A DNA stretch of 64,000 bases, from NCBI GenBank assembly GCA_002897695.1, contig BDTG01000043.1, positions 62,001 through 126,000 of the forward strand. The letters are read 5' to 3'. This DNA is from a bacterium BMS3Abin14. Lineage in GTDB: Bacteria; BMS3Abin14. How positions within the stretch are numbered: position 1 is the first letter of the stretch; every line of letters starts with the position of its first letter. The notes under the pieces are model-generated. The model had not been told where the DNA came from. It was given only the letters and a program-made list of their open reading frames with translations, and searched no databases. Positions 60,368 through 64,000 of the stretch are shown here, piece by piece. The position numbers and the translations under genes were made by a program.

Positions 60368-62653
60368 TTAAAGGACAGGGCTGTTGTGCATCGCCTTGAT
60401 GCGTTCCCACCTCCGGTCCACCTCCCGCTGAAATTCCTCGACGATATGCGCGTTTTCCGGCTTGGTGAGGTGGCGCGTCTTTCCCATGGTCTTGAGCCAA
60501 TCCATTGTGGGTATCTTGTTTCCCTTATCCTCCGGATTATAGGTGAGGCGGGTTATCCCGTGCCTGATCTCGTAAAGCGGGAAGAAGCACGAATCCACGG
60601 CCTTCTGGATGATACTCACGGAATCTCTCTCCACCGTCCTCCAGCCCAGAGGGCAGATGGAAAGTATCTTGGCGAAAACGAACCCTTCCTCTCCGGCCAC
60701 CTTCTGGGCTATGGCGGCTTTACGCACCATGTCCCTCGGCTGGGATTCAACGGCGGTGAACACATAGGGCATGTGGCACCCGGCCATTATCTGCACCGTG
60801 TCCTTGTGGTGGAAGGATTTGCCCTTCTCCGCCGGCCCCACGTTGGATGTGGAAGTGCGGTGTCCCAGGGGCGTCGTGAAGGACAACTGGGCGCCGGTAT
60901 TCATGTATCCCTCGTTATCATACTCGAGGAGGATCATCCTGTGTCCACGGAGTGCGGTCCCTATGCTCGGACCCTGCCCGATGTCGTGCCCACCGTCACC
61001 GGTAACCATGATGAAGGTAAAGTCCTCATCCCCCGGCAGTTCTCCCCTCTCTACCCTGGTGTGGTAGGCCTCCACCAGCCCGCTCATGGTTGGGGCCCCG
61101 TTCTGGAAGAGGTTGTGAATATACGTCACCCGGTGGGAGCTGTAGGGATAACCGGTGGTAACGACCATCCCGCATCCTGTGGCAAAAAGAACCACCACGT
61201 TTCCCTCGATTCCTTTAAGGAAAATGTTCAGATTGGGAAAGATTCCGCATCCGGGGCAGGCGCCGTGCCCCGGGAGTATCCTCTTGGGCTTGGCGGCAAG
61301 CTTTCTCTTGTTGAAGCCTTTCAGCAATACCCCTTCGTCCGTCTCCTCCAGGCGGAAGATCCCCGGGGATGTCCTTTCCTTTGTCAACGGATCGAGCACC
61401 CTCTCCATGGGGGATTCGGGATCGCCGGGATTTGCCCCATGATACTCGAAAGGGACCTGGACCTTCCCGGTCTTTGCGGTCTCAAGGGCCTCTCCAAGCA
61501 TCTCAACAGCATCCTCGATGTAGAAGTCCCTGCCTCCCAGTCCATAAATCCTCGATATTACGCGTGTTTTATTGGCAGGATCGTCCTTGAGGGCGGCCTT
61601 GACCTCCATGGCCATGTTTCCGTTCCAGGCCCCGTAGCTGTCGGCCCTGTCACCAACCAGGAGGCCCTTTGTCCCGGAGAAAAGCCGGATTACCTCCTCC
61701 CTGGGAAATGGCCTGATCACGTTGGGAGCGACAATGCCGACTTTTTTGCCCTCGGCACGAAGCATGTCGACAGCGATTTTGGCAGTGTCGTAGGCCGAGT
61801 TCAGGACAAACAGGGCAGCGTCCGCGTCCTCCATCTGGTAGGTATTCATGAGCGAATAGGTGCGCCCGGACATGGCTCCGTACTCCTGGAACATTCCGGG
61901 AAGCGCCTTGTATGCGGCCTCCATGGCCATGGATTGCTGTTTCTTGTTGTTTATGAGGTCGGGTTCATTCATATAGGGCCCGATGGTAACCGGGTTGTTC
62001 GGGTCAAGAGCGTGATTTTCCTGGACTTTCGTCCCGAGCCAGTCCCGGACGACCTGAGGATCCTCGAAATAGTGGACACGCCTCTTCTGGTGGCTGGTGA
62101 AGAAGCCGTCGTAGGCGACCATGACAGGAAGCCTCACATCGGGAAGTTCCCCAAGCTTGACCGCCACGATGTCCAGGTCATAGACCATCTGGGGATCTTT
62201 AGCCAGAAGGATGATCCAGCCCGTGTTCAGGGCCATCATGATGTCGCTGTGGTCGCCCTTGATATTCAGAGGCCCGGAAACCGAGCGGGTAGCGACATTC
62301 AGGACCATCGGGTACCGGCATCCGGATTGGACCGGAAGCTGTTCCATGGAAAAGAGAAGGCCGTTGGCGGAGGTGGCGTTGAAAACGCGTGCACCGCCGG
62401 CTGTCGCCCCGAAACAGATACCCGCTGCGCCATGCTCTCCGTCTCCCGGGATCATGGTGATATTGTGCTTGCCCTCCGCCTTCATGGCGTCCAGGGCTTC
62501 GGCAACCTGGGTGGACGGGGTAATGGGATAGTAGCCCATAATCGTGAAATCGATATGCTGGGCGGCAATGGCGCCTATGTGGTTGCCATCCTGGAGGTCC
62601 ACTTTCTGAGGGTATGGTGTTGTGGTTTTACCGGCTTTTTTTGCTGTGCTCAT
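60368..62653 (-). CDS. 2-oxoacid:ferredoxin oxidoreductase, fused alpha-beta subunits
   Basis: A 761-residue protein that fuses two normally separate subunits. Residues 1 to about 415 are the alpha part (GNHIGAIAAQHIDFTIMGYYPITPSTQVAEAL, then GDGEHGAAGICFGATAGGARVFNATSANGLLFS). Residues about 450-755 are the beta part with CPGCGIFPN and the TPP site GDGGHDIGQGPSIGTAL (about 553). It oxidatively decarboxylates a 2-oxoacid to acyl-CoA, reducing ferredoxin, in the cytoplasm. Whether pyruvate, 2-oxoisovalerate or another acid is used cannot be told. The start overlaps the gamma-delta gene stop by 4 bp (ATGA). Confidence 0.92.
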   Translation of the reverse strand: MSTAKKAGKTTTPYPQKVDLQDGNHIGAIAAQHIDFTIMGYYPITPSTQVAEALDAMKAEGKHNITMIPGDGEHGAAGICFGATAGGARVFNATSANGLLFSMEQLPVQSGCRYPMVLNVATRSVSGPLNIKGDHSDIMMALNTGWIILLAKDPQMVYDLDIVAVKLGELPDVRLPVMVAYDGFFTSHQKRRVHYFEDPQVVRDWLGTKVQENHALDPNNPVTIGPYMNEPDLINNKKQQSMAMEAAYKALPGMFQEYGAMSGRTYSLMNTYQMEDADAALFVLNSAYDTAKIAVDMLRAEGKKVGIVAPNVIRPFPREEVIRLFSGTKGLLVGDRADSYGAWNGNMAMEVKAALKDDPANKTRVISRIYGLGGRDFYIEDAVEMLGEALETAKTGKVQVPFEYHGANPGDPESPMERVLDPLTKERTSPGIFRLEETDEGVLLKGFNKRKLAAKPKRILPGHGACPGCGIFPNLNIFLKGIEGNVVVLFATGCGMVVTTGYPYSSHRVTYIHNLFQNGAPTMSGLVEAYHTRVERGELPGDEDFTFIMVTGDGGHDIGQGPSIGTALRGHRMILLEYDNEGYMNTGAQLSFTTPLGHRTSTSNVGPAEKGKSFHHKDTVQIMAGCHMPYVFTAVESQPRDMVRKAAIAQKVAGEEGFVFAKILSICPLGWRTVERDSVSIIQKAVDSCFFPLYEIRHGITRLTYNPEDKGNKIPTMDWLKTMGKTRHLTKPENAHIVEEFQREVDRRWERIKAMHNSPVL

Positions 62654-63651
62654 AGCACCCTCCTGAGATCTGCTCTGATGCTCTTGACGTCAACGCCGGA
62701 CTCCTCTTCCGCGGTCAGCGCTTCCACGGGACAGATCTCCACGCATCGCAGACATCCCTTGCAGTATTGGTAGTCAACTCCGAGCATGAAGGCGGTCTCA
62801 CGCCCCTTTTCATCCTTTCCCATCTCGAAAACCATACAGTAATCAGGACAGGTAATGTCACAGTCGCCGCAGTGAATGCATTTGTCCTCATGCCAGAGGG
62901 GGAAATATCCCACGCGGGAGGCGTGATTGTTTTTGAGGATCGTATTCCCGGGGTTGGTGATTACCCCGCCCATCGGTTCCGTCAGGTAGCCAAGAGCCGG
63001 CTGGGGCCTGTGGCTTTCAAGGGCGGGGAACTTTTCAATCGAGGAAAAATCCTGCGTTTCAATGTCACTGTAACCCCTGTCGAAAGCCCTCATGTTTCCA
63101 TCGATCAGATGTGGATAACGTTTGCCTATCTTGTCCTTGATGATGTTTTTAATCGCCTCCGGATCGATGAATCCGGAGGCCCTGCTGATGGCCCCCAGCA
63201 TGGCCGTGTTAAGGGGGACTTTCTCCTCCATGGAGATCTTCATGGCATCCACACAGAATACCTTGCAGCCGGTTATTTCCATGAGGGTCATGGCATCCTC
63301 AGGGGATCGCGTGGTGTTGATAACCACAACCCCGCCCCTGGAAAAGCCCTGTGTTATGGGGACGGATCCAATGAGCTGTTCCGTGAAAACGGCCAGAAGG
63401 TGGGGCTCCTCTACGGGGGAATTGTTTGTAATGGCCTTATCGCCGGCGCACAACCTGACAAATGCCTTCACCGGCGTGCCTTTCTTCTCGGATCCATAAC
63501 TGGAGAAGTTGACCGCGTTCAACCCCATTTCGATTATTAAGGCCTCGGTGAGGATCTGCCCTGCAAGGTTGGCCCCCATTCCCCCGATGCTCTCCATGCG
63601 GATCTCGTAGTAACCCAGTTCATTGGTAATGGGTATCCTGGTTTCCGACAT
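62650..63651 (-). CDS. 2-oxoacid:ferredoxin oxidoreductase, fused gamma-delta subunits
   Basis: A 333-residue protein whose first part (about 1-200) is the gamma subunit (RMESIGGMGANLAGQILTEAL and NFSSYGSEKKGTPVKAFVRL). The last part is a two-[4Fe-4S] ferredoxin, delta (CIHCGDCDITCPDYC and CKGCLRCVEICP). It passes electrons from the alpha-beta protein to ferredoxin. The ATG at 63651 has AAAGGAG upstream. A longer frame to 63894 is excluded because it crosses a tRNA gene and reads its sequence as protein. The two genes together form a complete four-subunit enzyme in two chains. Confidence 0.92.
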   Translation of the reverse strand: MSETRIPITNELGYYEIRMESIGGMGANLAGQILTEALIIEMGLNAVNFSSYGSEKKGTPVKAFVRLCAGDKAITNNSPVEEPHLLAVFTEQLIGSVPITQGFSRGGVVVINTTRSPEDAMTLMEITGCKVFCVDAMKISMEEKVPLNTAMLGAISRASGFIDPEAIKNIIKDKIGKRYPHLIDGNMRAFDRGYSDIETQDFSSIEKFPALESHRPQPALGYLTEPMGGVITNPGNTILKNNHASRVGYFPLWHEDKCIHCGDCDITCPDYCMVFEMGKDEKGRETAFMLGVDYQYCKGCLRCVEICPVEALTAEEESGVDVKSIRADLRRVL

Positions 63652-63708
63652 TCCCTGCTCTCCTTTCCTGCGGTACTGCCATATCCGTTTGTAATCAATA
63701 AAGTAAAG

Positions 63709-63731
63709 AAAGGGGAGAAGACCTCCCCTTT
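63709..63731 (-). terminator. Leader hairpin before the 2-oxoacid oxidoreductase genes
   Basis: On the minus strand AAAGGGGAG and CTCCCCTTT form a 9-bp stem with a 5-base loop (63709-63731). It is followed by a U-rich but interrupted stretch (CTTTACTTTATTG). It lies between the predicted promoter and the start codon, so it could act as an attenuator, or end tRNA-Leu transcripts arriving from upstream. Confidence 0.5.
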
Positions 63732-63754
63732 TAATCTCATCCTGCAACCCGATA

Positions 63755-63782
63755 CTTATAATGGATGCGATTGACCTGTCAA
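63755..63782 (-). promoter_or_regulatory. Sigma70 promoter for the 2-oxoacid oxidoreductase operon
   Basis: On the minus strand TTGACA (63782-63777, 6/6) and TATAAG (63760-63755, 5/6) are 16 bases apart. The -35 begins 7 bp after the tRNA-Leu 3' end. Transcription would start near 63748, before the leader hairpin. Confidence 0.65.
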
Positions 63783-63789
63783 GATGAAA

Positions 63790-63876
63790 TGGTGGGGAAG
63801 GAGGGAATCGAACCCTCACGCCGTTACCGGCCCGGGATTTTAAGTCCCGTGCGTCTACCATTTCCGCCACTCCCCC
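63790..63876 (-). tRNA. tRNA-Leu (anticodon UAA)
   Basis: An 87-base class II tRNA with encoded CCA (63792-63790) and discriminator A. The acceptor stem GGGGGAG pairs with CUUCCCC, with one G-U. The D-arm, the anticodon loop CUUAAAA with anticodon UAA, a long variable arm (GGCCGGUAACGGC region), and the T-arm GGGUUCGAUUCCC are all present. It reads UUA and UUG codons. Confidence 0.95.
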
Positions 63877-64000
63877 ATAAGATAACCAATTCAACGGGTT
63901 ATTTATCTGTTGCTGATGTATAACTTAAAGTTTTTGTGCACAATTCACTCTGTCCTGCCTGCCTTGTCTGCCCCGTCTGCCCGCCGAAGCTTCATGCGAA

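Noticed and set aside
60386-62773. 795-codon + strand open frame
   Set aside because: It lies antisense over the fused alpha-beta oxidoreductase gene, has no family motifs and reflects high GC codon use.
63652-63894. N-terminal extension of the gamma-delta gene reading GGVAEMVDARDLKSRAG
   Set aside because: This peptide is the translation of tRNA-Leu at 63790-63876, a common false extension. The true ATG at 63651 has its own ribosome binding site and promoter.

Overview
The window reads as a chromosomal segment from an anaerobic Gram-negative bacterium, most likely Desulfobacterota (the former Deltaproteobacteria) or a close relative. The reasons are a group-1 uptake [NiFe] hydrogenase with its full hyp set, a ferredoxin-dependent 2-oxoacid oxidoreductase, paired phenylacetate-CoA ligases around a Liv-type transporter, a DHH-CBS-CCA tRNA nucleotidyltransferase next to trpS-scpA-scpB, and many DUF4388/FHA/receiver signalling proteins. 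No phage, plasmid, IS transposase, CRISPR or rRNA is visible. This placement is an inference from gene content.

Layout. (1) 1-7.9 kb, + strand: paaK, an ACT-domain gene, livKHMGF and a second paaK, a probable module for uptake and CoA activation of an aromatic acid. (2) 7.9-13.7 kb, +: gmd, fcl, manC, manB, a tightly overlapping GDP-mannose/GDP-L-fucose operon ending in a UbiA-family prenyltransferase. (3) 13.9-16.0 kb: a DUF362 protein and a flippase-like membrane protein. (4) 16.1-23.7 kb: adenine deaminase, an AmmeMemoRadiSam radical SAM enzyme, an FHA/zinc-ribbon protein, a pentapeptide-repeat protein with a striking promoter, and a TPR-Ser/Thr kinase. (5) 23.9-27.2 kb: PHP, SH3, MFS and PlsC proteins. 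(6) 27.3-32.2 kb, -: a signalling cluster of two intact single receivers, a pseudo-receiver/DUF4388 protein, a degenerate GGDEF protein and a CsgG-like lipoprotein. (7) 32.2-34.8 kb, -: VanZ, bifunctional nuclease, miaB and a 29-residue AURKAIP1/COX24-like protein. (8) 34.8-38.3 kb, -: thiD, thiL, thiE, thiM behind a TPP riboswitch, terminator and promoter. (9) 38.3-48.4 kb, -: hypE, an intergenic repeat island, hypDCFBA, maturation protease, cytochrome b, and large and small hydrogenase subunits. (10) 48.6-57.0 kb, -: mtnP, xerD-like recombinase, cca, M50 protease, trpS, scpA, scpB, rluB. (11) 57.2-60.3 kb: thioesterase, queT, HU and an orphan histidine kinase. (12) 60.4-63.9 kb, -: a fused two-gene 2-oxoacid:ferredoxin oxidoreductase preceded by tRNA-Leu(UAA).

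How it works together. Hydrogen uptake and 2-oxoacid oxidation would supply electrons and acyl-CoA, and the paaK/liv block would feed in aromatic or branched acids. The sugar-nucleotide operon supports a fucose-containing surface glycan. The least explained parts are the FHA-pentapeptide-kinase neighbourhood, the signalling cluster at 27-32 kb, and a family of seven-base tandem repeats and palindromes that fill several intergenic gaps. Start codons were revised inward from the longest reading frame for many genes, using ribosome binding sites, 4-bp overlaps and family lengths.
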